DNA of 64,000 nt, taken from IMG/VR virus record IMGVR_UViG_3300040759_000032, positions 62,001 through 126,000 of that record. One strand, 5' to 3'. Shown here in pieces: positions 22,097-30,800 of this stretch (positions within the stretch are counted from its first letter, which is position 1; each line of letters starts with the position of its first letter). The notes under the pieces were generated by a model that had not been told where the DNA came from, searched no databases, and was given only the letters and a program-made list of their open reading frames with translations. Source of the DNA: a virus. A program made the position numbers and the translations under genes.

Positions 22097-22130
22097 CCGG
22101 CGACACGCCCCTGCGCATTGACGACCCTCG

Positions 22131-22158
22131 TTGAAAGCAGGCAGGCCGGGGGTATAGC
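22131..22158 (+). promoter_or_regulatory. Sigma-70-type promoter
   Basis: TTGAAA (22131-22136), 16-base spacer, TATAGC (22153-22158), about 70 bases upstream of the excisionase-like gene. It probably starts the transcript leading into the methyltransferase and terminase genes. Confidence 0.6.
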
Positions 22159-22231
22159 CTCTCCGGGTAGCAGGTGTATTGCGCCCGCTGCCCGCCCCGC
22201 CGTGAAGCGACCGGTTCGAGGGCGGGTGAGC

Positions 22232-22513
22232 ATGACCCCCTCCCGCCCCGATGGCTTCCTCACAACGCGCGAGGCGGCCGACCTCATCTGCGTCAGCCGC
22301 AAGACGATCCAGGCCTGGCGGCGCGCCGGATGGCTCCCCACCCAGGGCCTCGACGAGCGCGGCTACCCCCTCCACACCCCCGAAGCGGTCCGCGCCGCCG
22401 AGCTGCGGGTGCACGAGAACGGGATCGCGAAGGGCGGCTACGACCCCCGCCGCCTCAGGGGCCGGCCCCGCGAGCCCGAGGCGACGCAGGCGGACTCGGA
22501 GATCGCGGCCTAG
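22232..22513 (+). CDS. MerR/excisionase-like helix-turn-helix protein
   Basis: 93 residues from ATG at 22232 (a GTG two codons earlier is also possible). FLTTREAADLICVSRKTIQAWRRAGWLPTQGLDERGYPLHTPEAVRAAELR is the winged HTH of excisionase-type proteins. The start lies 9 bases after GAGGG. It could be a directionality factor or a terminase-region regulator. No integrase is seen nearby. Confidence 0.75.
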   Translation: MTPSRPDGFLTTREAADLICVSRKTIQAWRRAGWLPTQGLDERGYPLHTPEAVRAAELRVHENGIAKGGYDPRRLRGRPREPEATQADSEIAA

Positions 22514-22671
22514 TGACCGTCACAGTCGCCGAGGAAGGCCTCCGCCACTGGGCGCTCATCAGCGGAACCGTCTGCTGCGGCCCGGGCCATGCCGACGCGC
22601 TGGAAGCGGCACGGCACGCGTGGATGCTCACGAGGGCGATCGCCCGGCGCGAGGCGAAGGCGGCGGTGTGA
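22513..22671 (+). CDS. Small hypothetical protein, 52 aa
   Basis: GTG at 22513 shares its G with the preceding TAG. The protein (VAEEGLRHWALISGTVCCGPGHADALEAARHAWMLTRAIARREAKA) is compact and soluble with a Cys-Cys pair. Unknown function. Confidence 0.5.
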   Translation: MTVTVAEEGLRHWALISGTVCCGPGHADALEAARHAWMLTRAIARREAKAAV

Positions 22672-22672
22672 C

Positions 22673-23929
22673 GTGCCGGCTACGTGGCTCGCCACCAAGG
22701 ACGTCCCGCTCGCCGACCTCGAGCGCTTCCCCGGCAACGCCCGGCGCGGCAACGTCGGAGAAATCCGCAAGAGCATCAAGCGCCACGGCCAGTACCGGTC
22801 CCTCGTCGTCCGCTCCCATGACGGCAAGCTGACGATCCTCGCGGGCAACCACACCCGCGACGCGCTCGAGGCCGAGGGCTTCGACGGCGCACGGTGCGAG
22901 ATCATCGAGTGCGACGACGCCGAGGCGCGCAGGATCAACGCGGCAGACAACCGCCTAGGCGAGCTGCCCGACCCTGAGACGGGCGAGCGGTACGACGGCG
23001 ACGCCCTCGCCGAACTGCTCGGCTCATTCGAGGGCGACTTCGACGGCACCGGGTGGACCGAGGAAGACCTCGCCGACCTGCTGGCCGAAGGCGAGCCTGA
23101 CCCCGTGGGGGGGGGCGGTGATCCGGACGACTCGCCGGAGCCTCCGGCGGAACCGGTGTCCGCTCACGGGGACCTGTACCTACTGGGCCCGCACCGGCTC
23201 CTCTGCGGCGACGCGACGAACCCCGACGACCTGAAGCGGGTCACGGACGGGCACGGCGAGATCGGGATCGTCTACACCGACCCGCCGTACGGTATCAAGG
23301 CGGTCCCGAAGGATGGCGGCGCGAGCCGGGGCGGCCGGTTCCGAGGTAAAAGCGGGACCGGCGACTTCATCTCACCGAACATCTACTCGCCGGTTGCCGG
23401 CGATGACTCCACCGAAACCGTGAGGGACTCATTCGGCCTGCTGACGGCAGAGTACCCGCACGCTGCCCACGTCTGGTGGGGCGGCAACCACTTCGCTGCC
23501 TCGGCCGGGCTCCCTGACGCAACCTGCTGGCTGGTCTGGGACAAAGACAACACCGGCGACTTCGCCGACGCCGAACTCGCGTGGACGAGCCACCATGGCC
23601 CGGTCCGCCTGCTGCGGCACATGTGGAACGGCATGCTCCGCGCCTCCGAGCGGGGCAAACGAGTGCACCCGACACAGAAGCCCGTGGCGCTCGCAGAGTG
23701 GGCCTTCACTGTAATGGATCCCAAGAATGAGCGGAAGACCGTCCTCGACGTGTTCGGCGGTTCGGGCTCCACCCTGATCGCAGCCCACCGCACCAAGCGC
23801 ACGGCGGCGGTGGTCGAGATGGAGCCCGCGTACGTGGATGTGATCGCCCGCCGCTACGAAGAGGCCACGCAGGACATCCCGCTCCGGGTGCTCCCTGACG
23901 GCGGCACCGTCCCCGTCTCCTTCACCTGA
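22673..23929 (+). CDS. ParB-domain and DNA methyltransferase fusion
   Basis: 418 residues from GTG at 22673. An N-terminal ParB-like domain (LADLERFPGNARRGNVGEIRKSIKRHG, ILAGNHTRDALEAEGF, residues 8-100) is followed by an amino-methyltransferase. The catalytic TDPPYGIK lies near 202-209, and HPTQKPVAL and the AdoMet motif DVFGGSGSTLIAAH near 340-370. Catalytic before AdoMet motif is the beta-class order. The acidic Pro-rich linker between them is variable. Such fusions are common beside phage terminases and may protect phage DNA from restriction. Confidence 0.9.
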   Translation: MPATWLATKDVPLADLERFPGNARRGNVGEIRKSIKRHGQYRSLVVRSHDGKLTILAGNHTRDALEAEGFDGARCEIIECDDAEARRINAADNRLGELPDPETGERYDGDALAELLGSFEGDFDGTGWTEEDLADLLAEGEPDPVGGGGDPDDSPEPPAEPVSAHGDLYLLGPHRLLCGDATNPDDLKRVTDGHGEIGIVYTDPPYGIKAVPKDGGASRGGRFRGKSGTGDFISPNIYSPVAGDDSTETVRDSFGLLTAEYPHAAHVWWGGNHFAASAGLPDATCWLVWDKDNTGDFADAELAWTSHHGPVRLLRHMWNGMLRASERGKRVHPTQKPVALAEWAFTVMDPKNERKTVLDVFGGSGSTLIAAHRTKRTAAVVEMEPAYVDVIARRYEEATQDIPLRVLPDGGTVPVSFT

Positions 23930-24008
23930 ACCCGTTCCGCCAACGCATGGAATGGCCAACGCCCCAGGGTGGTGAGCGCCCACGCCCCCCCGCCGCACCT
24001 CCGCCGCG

Positions 24009-24491
24009 ATGGAGAAGGACCAGCAGGCTTACGACCTGTTCCGCCGGGGCCTGTCGTACCGGCAGATCGCCTCGCAGCTGGACTGGAAGTCGCAGAAGTC
24101 CGCGTTCGAGGCCGTGCGCCGAGCCGCCCGCGACAACGCCGCCGACCCCCTCGAGCAGGCGGAGGCACGGCAGGCGTTCTACGACCGGCTGCAGGACTAC
24201 CGGCGGGCCGCCCAGCGGGTCCTGTCGACGCGGCACTACGTCACGACCCAGACGGGGAACCTCGCGCACGGACCGGACGGGAGCCCGCTCCTCGACGACG
24301 ACCCGGTGCTGCGGGCGCTGGACCGGCTCGTGAAGATCGACGACATGGAACTGCGGCTGCGGGACCTGTACCCGGCGGCGAAGTCCCGCGTCGAGGTGAT
24401 CACTGAGGACGTGGTCGACGCGGAGATGGCGATGCTGGCCAGGCAGGTGGCGGAGAACGATGCCCGCGCCGCTGATTCTGGCGCCGCCTGA
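24009..24491 (+). CDS. terS: Terminase small subunit (putative)
   Basis: 160 residues. The N-terminal HTH (YDLFRRGLSYRQIASQLDWKSQKSAFEAVRRAARD) suits DNA recognition. The rest is helical with LLDDDPVLRALDRLVKIDDMELRLRDLYPAAK, as in actinophage small subunits. It overlaps the large subunit gene by 32 bases, the expected order. Confidence 0.75.
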   Translation: MEKDQQAYDLFRRGLSYRQIASQLDWKSQKSAFEAVRRAARDNAADPLEQAEARQAFYDRLQDYRRAAQRVLSTRHYVTTQTGNLAHGPDGSPLLDDDPVLRALDRLVKIDDMELRLRDLYPAAKSRVEVITEDVVDAEMAMLARQVAENDARAADSGAA

Positions 24492-27400
24492 GAAGATCCG
24501 GCGTCTGGCCGAGCTCCGGGCGAGGCTCCGCGAGCAGGAGGCCGAGCGGCGCAAGACCGAGGGCCCGCGGTGGGCGACGCCCGGCGAGCTCGCCAGGGCG
24601 ATCGACCCGGCGACGGTGCAGACGCCCGCGCTTGACCTGATCGACGAGGCGCTCGTGTGGGCGTACTCGACGCCCGGCGCGCGGCTCGCGGTGTCCATCG
24701 CACCTCAGGAAGGCAAGTCACAGAGAGTAACCAGAGTTGGCTCTCTGTGGGCGCTATCGCAGGATCCCGAGACGCGGATCGGCATCGCCTCCTACGCTCA
24801 GTCCCTCGCCGAGGGGTTCGGCCGCGACATCAGGAACATGATCGCGTCCAACAACGGCGACGAGGGCACGCTGGACATCGGGCTGCGCATCGCGGGCGAC
24901 TACGGGTCGGCGCGGCGCTGGCAGCTCGACGGGCACCGCGGCGGCGTTGTCTGCGTCGGAATCGGCTCCGGTCTAACCGGCCGCCCGCTGGACTGCATAG
25001 CGGGCGATTCCGGTATTATTACCCCTGATGGGGTGGTGTGCGCCGCCGACCTGGTAAAGGCGGAAACGCTCCCTCTCGTCCTGTCGTGGAACCACGGCAG
25101 CAGGCGTGCGGAGTGGCGGCAGGTCGAGGCCACGCGCACGATCCCCGGAAGAGAGATCGTTGAAGTCCGCACCGCCGCAGGCCGCGTCATCCGCTGCACT
25201 CCCGACCACCGCGTCTACGTCGCCGGACGCGGCTACGTTCCCGCCGCTGACCTGCGCGCCGGAGACCGTCTCGTCACTTCCGGCGCGAGTCCCGATCCTG
25301 TGCGGCGGATGCGGGACGGTCTTCACGAGGTTCCGGTCGGCCCTGAGGAACAACAAGCCGGGCACGCCCCTCTACTGCACGAAGGCGTGCCAGAACGCGT
25401 CGGCCAAGGTGGCGCTCACCTGCGAAGGCTGCGGCGGCGGCTACACGCGGATGCGATGCGAAGTGGACAAGGCCGCCAGGAACGGGTTCACGCGCTCGTT
25501 CTGCTCCAAGGCGTGCTTCCTGGGAACCCAGAGCGCCGAGTTCGCCGCGAAGAGGCCGTGCCTGACGTGCGGCAAGCCGAGGCCTCGCAAAGAAGACCGC
25601 TCCGACACGCGGTTCTGCTCCGACGAGTGCCGCCGGCAGTTCTTCACGGCGTCCGCGGACTGCGCCCACTGCGGCGCCTCATTCGAGATGCCGCGCTACG
25701 AGCTGGCGAAGAGGCGCAGGCGCGGCGGGAACGTGTACTGCTCCCAGCCGTGCGCCCGCGCCGGCATCGCGGTGACGCTCACGAAGGCCACGTGCCAGGG
25801 ATGCGGCGCGAAGATGCCGCAGCCGTGGAACGGCCGACGGTACTGCTCGGACGAGTGCCGCGCAGCGCACGGGGCGGTAACCCGGACGCTCCCGGACCAG
25901 GTGTGCACGTCGTGCGGCGTGGTCTTCCGGCCGAAGACCGGCCGGACGGGATACTGCTCCCGCGAGTGCGCCGACTCCGCGCACTCCGCCCGGATGACCG
26001 GCCCCGGGAACTCCCACTTCGTGGACGGCACCAGCTACGCGGACTGGTTCCGCAAGATGCGCCCGCTGATCATCGAGCGGGACGGCGGAGTCTGCGCCGC
26101 CTGCAAGACCTGCCCGCCGCCGACGAGGTACAAGCGCAACGGGGTCCCGGCCGAGAGAAGCTCGCTGCTCGTGCACCACATCAACGAGACGCCGGCGGAC
26201 AACAGGCCGCAGAACCTGATAACGCTCTGCAAGACCTGCCACATGATCCACCACAAGTCGAAGGCGACGCCGTTTCCGTGGTTCGCCGCATACGCGGCGA
26301 GCGCCACACGGTGTATGACCTCCAAGTGGAAGGCAACCGCAACTTCTTTGCAGACCAGGTACTCGTCCACAACTGCCTGATCATCGATGACCCGTTCGCG
26401 GACGCCGAGCAGGCGGGAAGCGCCTACTACCGCGACCGCGTGTGGGACTGGTGGAGGTCAGTCGGGGCGCCCCGCCTCGCTCCCGCCGCCCCCGCGATCC
26501 TGATCAACACCCGCTGGCACGAGGACGACCTCACAGGCCGGATGCTCGCCGCCGAGGACGGCCACCGCTGGCGCGCGATCAACATCCCGGCCCTCGCCGA
26601 CCACAAGCCGGAGCTCGGCCAGTCCGACCCGCTCGGCCGGGAGCCCGGCGAATGGCTGACCTCCGCCCGGGGCCGCACGCCGGCCCAGTGGGAGCAGATC
26701 CGGATCCAGGCCGGGTCGCGTGTCTTCGCCAGCCTGTACCAGGGCAGGCCGTCCCCGGACCAGGGGAACGTCTGGCAGCGGCAGTGGTGGCGCCGCTACC
26801 AGGAGCCGCTGTGGTCGCAGCACCCCACGACGCCGGAAGCGTGGCTCGTCCACGACGCCGACGAGGTCCTCATCTCGGTTGACTGCGCGTTCAAGGACAC
26901 GAAATCATCCGACTTCGTCGTCATGCAGACGTGGGCGCGGCGCGGCGCGATGGCGTACCTCGTCGACCAGGTACGCAAGCGCCTCTCGTTCACCGACACC
27001 GTGACGGCGCTCCTCGCGCTGATCGCCAAGTGGCCGCAGGCGTCCCGGAAGCTCATCGAGGACAAGGCCAACGGCACCGCGGTCATAAGCTCGCTGAAGT
27101 CCAAGGTCCCCGGCCTGGTGCCCGTCAACCCGACGGACTCCAAGTACGGGCGGGCGACAGCGGTCGCGCCGTTCATCGAGTCGGGGAACGTGCTGCTGCC
27201 CGCGGCGGGCGTGGGCCTGTTCGACCCCTCGGAGCTGATCGAGGAAGCGGCCGGGTTCCCGAACGCAGCGCACGACGACCAGGTCGACACCACGTCGCAG
27301 GCTCTCGCGGAGATGTTCTTGGACGGGAACGGCGCCGCAGCTTGGATCGCGTGGGCGAAGCGCAAGGCCGAGGCCGTCGCGACGGGGCACGTTGCCGAGT

Positions 27401-27531
27401 CGCAGTCGGCCCCGAAAGCCCCCGCCGTGCCGGAGGCCGCCCCGGACCCCGAGCCCCCTCCCGCCCCCCTCGATCCTGCTGCGGCGCTGAGGGCGGCCAG
27501 GACCGCGATGTTCCGCCAGCAGGGCCGCTAG
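24460..27531 (+). CDS. terL: Terminase large subunit with intein
   Basis: The frame codes 1023 residues, 563 after removal of a 460-residue intein (179-638). The N-extein has the ATPase part with a deviant Walker A (SIAPQEGKSQ) and IGIASYAQSLAEGFGRD. The exteins join as GRPLD-CLIIDDPFAD, rebuilding Walker B. The C-part has the INTRWHEDDLTGRML ATPase-coupling region and an RNase H-like nuclease with DCAFKDTKSSDF and HDDQVDTTSQAL. It packages DNA through the portal. ATG at 24460 gives the usual N-terminal length. Confidence 0.92.
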   Translation: MPAPLILAPPEKIRRLAELRARLREQEAERRKTEGPRWATPGELARAIDPATVQTPALDLIDEALVWAYSTPGARLAVSIAPQEGKSQRVTRVGSLWALSQDPETRIGIASYAQSLAEGFGRDIRNMIASNNGDEGTLDIGLRIAGDYGSARRWQLDGHRGGVVCVGIGSGLTGRPLDCIAGDSGIITPDGVVCAADLVKAETLPLVLSWNHGSRRAEWRQVEATRTIPGREIVEVRTAAGRVIRCTPDHRVYVAGRGYVPAADLRAGDRLVTSGASPDPVRRMRDGLHEVPVGPEEQQAGHAPLLHEGVPERVGQGGAHLRRLRRRLHADAMRSGQGRQERVHALVLLQGVLPGNPERRVRREEAVPDVRQAEASQRRPLRHAVLLRRVPPAVLHGVRGLRPLRRLIRDAALRAGEEAQARRERVLLPAVRPRRHRGDAHEGHVPGMRREDAAAVERPTVLLGRVPRSARGGNPDAPGPGVHVVRRGLPAEDRPDGILLPRVRRLRALRPDDRPRELPLRGRHQLRGLVPQDAPADHRAGRRSLRRLQDLPAADEVQAQRGPGREKLAARAPHQRDAGGQQAAEPDNALQDLPHDPPQVEGDAVSVVRRIRGERHTVYDLQVEGNRNFFADQVLVHNCLIIDDPFADAEQAGSAYYRDRVWDWWRSVGAPRLAPAAPAILINTRWHEDDLTGRMLAAEDGHRWRAINIPALADHKPELGQSDPLGREPGEWLTSARGRTPAQWEQIRIQAGSRVFASLYQGRPSPDQGNVWQRQWWRRYQEPLWSQHPTTPEAWLVHDADEVLISVDCAFKDTKSSDFVVMQTWARRGAMAYLVDQVRKRLSFTDTVTALLALIAKWPQASRKLIEDKANGTAVISSLKSKVPGLVPVNPTDSKYGRATAVAPFIESGNVLLPAAGVGLFDPSELIEEAAGFPNAAHDDQVDTTSQALAEMFLDGNGAAAWIAWAKRKAEAVATGHVAESQSAPKAPAVPEAAPDPEPPPAPLDPAAALRAARTAMFRQQGR
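24994..26373 (+). other. Terminase intein (splicing halves in the host frame)
   Basis: The intein begins at Cys (24994) with CIAGDSGIITPDGVVCAADL (block A). It has block B TPDHRVYVAGRGYVPAADLRAGDRLV and ends with block F/G (GERHTVYDLQVEGNRNFFADQVLVHN), followed by extein Cys at 26374. Between about 25285 and 26265 the host frame reads an Arg/Pro-rich sequence without family features. The +1 frame there encodes a zinc-ribbon HNH nuclease. No stop interrupts the host frame, so a continuous precursor can be made. Confidence 0.85.
25160..26380 (+). CDS. HNH endonuclease with six zinc ribbons, in +1 frame inside the intein
   Basis: In the +1 frame relative to terL, six ribbons of the form CxxC...CxxxC follow each other (CGGC/CTKAC, CEGC/CSKAC, CLTC/CSDEC, CAHC/CSQPC, CQGC/CSDEC, CTSC/CSREC). 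An HNH domain follows (LIIERDGGVCAACKTC, LLVHHINETPADNRPQNLITLCKTCHMIHH). The frame opens at a GTG (25106). TTG at 25160 has GGAAGAGAG upstream and is given as start. The last 40 codons overlap the intein C-terminal splicing block. It could be an independent homing nuclease or need frameshifting to join the intein. Confidence 0.75.
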   Translation: MKSAPPQAASSAALPTTASTSPDAATFPPLTCAPETVSSLPARVPILCGGCGTVFTRFRSALRNNKPGTPLYCTKACQNASAKVALTCEGCGGGYTRMRCEVDKAARNGFTRSFCSKACFLGTQSAEFAAKRPCLTCGKPRPRKEDRSDTRFCSDECRRQFFTASADCAHCGASFEMPRYELAKRRRRGGNVYCSQPCARAGIAVTLTKATCQGCGAKMPQPWNGRRYCSDECRAAHGAVTRTLPDQVCTSCGVVFRPKTGRTGYCSRECADSAHSARMTGPGNSHFVDGTSYADWFRKMRPLIIERDGGVCAACKTCPPPTRYKRNGVPAERSSLLVHHINETPADNRPQNLITLCKTCHMIHHKSKATPFPWFAAYAASATRCMTSKWKATATSLQTRYSSTTA

Positions 27532-27546
27532 CTGACAGGAGTCCGC

Positions 27547-27807
27547 GTGGCCGACGAGCAGCCGCCCGTTTTCGAGACGGACGGCCAGTGGCCGTTTTCC
27601 GGGACCGTGAAGGTGAACGGGCACCCGCTCGCGTCCGTCTCTTCCTGGTCCGTCTCCGCCGCCTCCGACGGAGTCCCGGTCGTCACGCTCGGCCTCGTCG
27701 ACCAGGGGGCGCTGAGGCTGCTCCTCGGGCCCGGCGCCCGGGTGCAGGTTTCCGACGCGACCCGTGACGCCCTCATCTCCCTCGGCTGGACCCCTCCGGC
27801 AGGCTGA
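27547..27807 (+). CDS. Small virion-module protein, 86 aa
   Basis: GTG at 27547 with CAGGAG 5 bases upstream. A beta-rich protein (QWPFSGTVKVNGHPLASVSSWSVSA, VPVVTLGLVDQGALRLLLGPGARVQV) found between terminase and portal. Small proteins of this kind occur in this position in actinophages. Role unknown. Confidence 0.6.
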   Translation: MADEQPPVFETDGQWPFSGTVKVNGHPLASVSSWSVSAASDGVPVVTLGLVDQGALRLLLGPGARVQVSDATRDALISLGWTPPAG

Positions 27808-27862
27808 CGGCCGCGAACGGCACCAAGAACGGCCGCCGAGCGGCGCGCGGGGAGGGCACCGC

Positions 27863-30800
27863 ATGAGCGTCCGATCCCGAGCCGCCGTCCTCGACGCCCC
27901 GGCCGTCCAGGTCGCAAAGGTGTTCGGTCCGGGGGTCCCGCCGGCGATCCGGGCGGCCGAGGCCGAGGCGCAGATGACGCCGACGTCCCCGTTCGGCCCC
28001 GGCACGCCGATCGGCCCGTACGACGGGTACTCGCGGCAGCCGCGCAGCCAGAACTTCGTGACCGGGGTCAACATCTCGACCCGGCCGCGGACCCACGAGC
28101 GCGTCAGCTTCGAGACGCTCGTGGGATTGATAAACGCCTACGACATCGCCCAGATAGCCATCTGGCATCGCATCGACTCCATTAGGTCGCTCGACTGGCG
28201 CCTCATTCCGGCCGCGCATTTCCAGGGCGACGCGACTGACGCCATCCGCATCGGGACTAAGGCGCTCAAGAAGCCGGACCGGATCAACTCGTTCAGCTCA
28301 TGGCTGGCGAAATGGCTATTCGACGTCCTCGCCTATGACGCGGGAGCGCTTTACCGGCTGCGGAACCGGGCCGGGCGCTGTATTGGGCTTCTCCCGGTTG
28401 ACGGCACGACGATCGCGCCGATGCTCGATTACTGGGGCAATCCGCCTGGCGCGATGGCCGCCCCCGGCGAGGAACTGCCCGAGGCGTTCGTCCAGTACGT
28501 CAACGGGCTGCCGTGGAACTGGCTGACGCTCGCCGATCTGGTCTACCAGCCGTTCCGGCCGCGCACCAACTCCCCGTACGGCCATGCGCCGCTTGAGTCG
28601 ATAATCCTCAACGCGAACACCGATATTCGCTTCCAGCTCTTTTTCCTTCAGCGTTTTACTGAAGGAAACATTCCGGAGGCGTTCGCCGCCGCCCCGGAAA
28701 CATGGTCCCCCGATCAGATAGAGCAGTTCCAGGAATACTGGGACGGCTTCATGTACGGCGACCAGTCGCGGAAGCACCAGATTCGGTGGATGCCCGGCGG
28801 CTCGAAATTCGCGTGGTCCAACGAGAAGGACTTCAGCGACACCTTCTCGCTGTTCCTGATGCGGAAGACGCTCGCCGCGTATCACACAGTCCCGGCCGAC
28901 GTCGGATTCACCGAAAACGTGAACAAATCGTCCGGCGAAAGCCAGGCTGACGTGCAGCACCGCGTCGGCGAGCTCCCTCTCGACGCCTATGTCGAGGCGA
29001 TCCTGACGGACTTCCTCCAAGACGACCTGGGCCTGCCGGTCGAGTTCGAGTTCGACAAGGGCGAGGAGCAGGACGACCGCCTCGCCGTCGCGCAAGCGCA
29101 CGAGATCTACATCCGCAACGCCGTGATCGGGGCGTCCGAAGTCCGCGAGGAGGTCTTCGGCCTCCCCGAGCCGGACGGCCAGGTCGTGCCCCGCGGGTTC
29201 TTCACCGAGCGTTCCGGGCTCATCCCGCTCAACTCGGTGCTCGCCGTCGCAGGGCCGATCGACCCCGCCACGGCCGCCCCGGAACCGGGGTCGCCCCTGC
29301 CGCACATGGTGTTCGGCGGCGTCGAGGGCGTGCTCCCCAACCCGCCGATCAAGGTCCCGAGCCTCGCCGAGCAGGAGTACGGGCCGTCGGCGATGCCGCC
29401 CGCCCCGCCGCCGCAGCCGAAGATGACCGACGCCGACGCGACCCCGGAACTGACTGCGGGCGCGGTCGCCAAGGAAGGCGAGGGCGCGGGCGGGAACGTC
29501 ACGGCGGGCATCACCGCGGCGACGGGCCTGTACTCCTACGACCTCGACGGCAGGGGCGGCGACGAGGACGAGGATGACGGCCCGGTCGGCCAGGCGGTGA
29601 TCGCGAAGGAGATGCAGGCGTTCCGCCGGTACTCAAGGGCGCGCAGGCGCTCGGGAGAGTGGCGGGACTTCGAGTTCCGGGCGGTCGCCAAGGTCGCCGG
29701 CCACAACCTGAACGACTCCGGCCGCCTCGCTGTCCGCAAGGACGCCGGGCAGGTGGCTGTCGCAGGGCTGGCTGTTCTCGCCGCGGACACAGGCCGCGTG
29801 CTGATGATCCAGCGGGCGCTTGACGACAGCGACCCTGCGGCCGGTACCTGGGAAGTGCCAGGCGGCCATCTGGAAGGCGCGGAGACGCCCCTCCATGGTG
29901 CGTGGCGCGAGTGGTCAGAGGAGTGCGGCGTAGCACCCCCGCCGGGCACTCAGACAGGCTCGTGGGCATCTCCGGACGGGATCTACCAGGGCATCGTGTG
30001 GACGGTCGACAGCGAGGCTCTCGTCCCGGTTCGCTCGGACACGCAGATCAGCAACCCCGATGACCCCGACGGCGACTCAATCGAGGCAATCGCCTGGTGG
30101 GACCCGGAGACGCTGCCGGGCAACCCGGCGGTGCGCCCCGAGCTGCTCGCGAACATCGATGACGTGATGGCCGCCCTCGGCTACGGCGTGACGGACGACG
30201 CCGAGGCGGAAGAGGTGGCCAAGGCGGCCGGTGGTTCAGGCCCAAAAGGGCCCGCCTGGCACGGGTGGACGCTCGACCGGAAGACGGCCGCGCACTGGGC
30301 CCCGAGGGTCCGCGACTCGGTTAAGGCGGCGGTCCCGAAGGCGAAGGCCCGCGACATGGGCCGTGACTACCTCGCTGATCACCCCGAGCAGGACGGGTCC
30401 GCCCCGGGCAAGCGGGACCGGAACAAGGCCGCCGCGGCGTGGGTCCTCGCCTGGCTGGCCAGCCACGGCATCACCCTCGTCCCGTCGTCGACGGCTGAGG
30501 CGATCGCGGTCGACGGGTACGCGATAGGCGCGGTCTCCGCTCAGCATCAGGTCACCGGGCAGCCGCCGGGGAAGACCGCTCCGGGCGGCCGGGACTCCGC
30601 CTTCGACCGGGTCGGGGAGGCCGGGCTGGCCGCCGAGCTCGCCCTGCTGCTGCGCGGAGGGAACGGCGCCGAGGCCGCCGCCGAGATCGTCGCTGAGGCG
30701 ATCGCCGGCGGGTACGCGAACGCGCTGGCGATCATCCTCGCCGGGACGGACGCGGACTGGGCGGACAGCCAGGACACCCTCGACGAGCTCGGGGACCTGC

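Noticed and set aside
20797-22134. 445-aa plus-strand frame overlapping the Cys-rich gene
   Set aside because: Arg/Pro-rich; the other frame (from 20816) has ordered zinc-ligand motifs and normal composition.
22232-22513. Excisionase-like gene taken as proof of an integration module
   Set aside because: No integrase or duplicated attachment core was found in the window, so the gene is called only an HTH protein of excisionase type.
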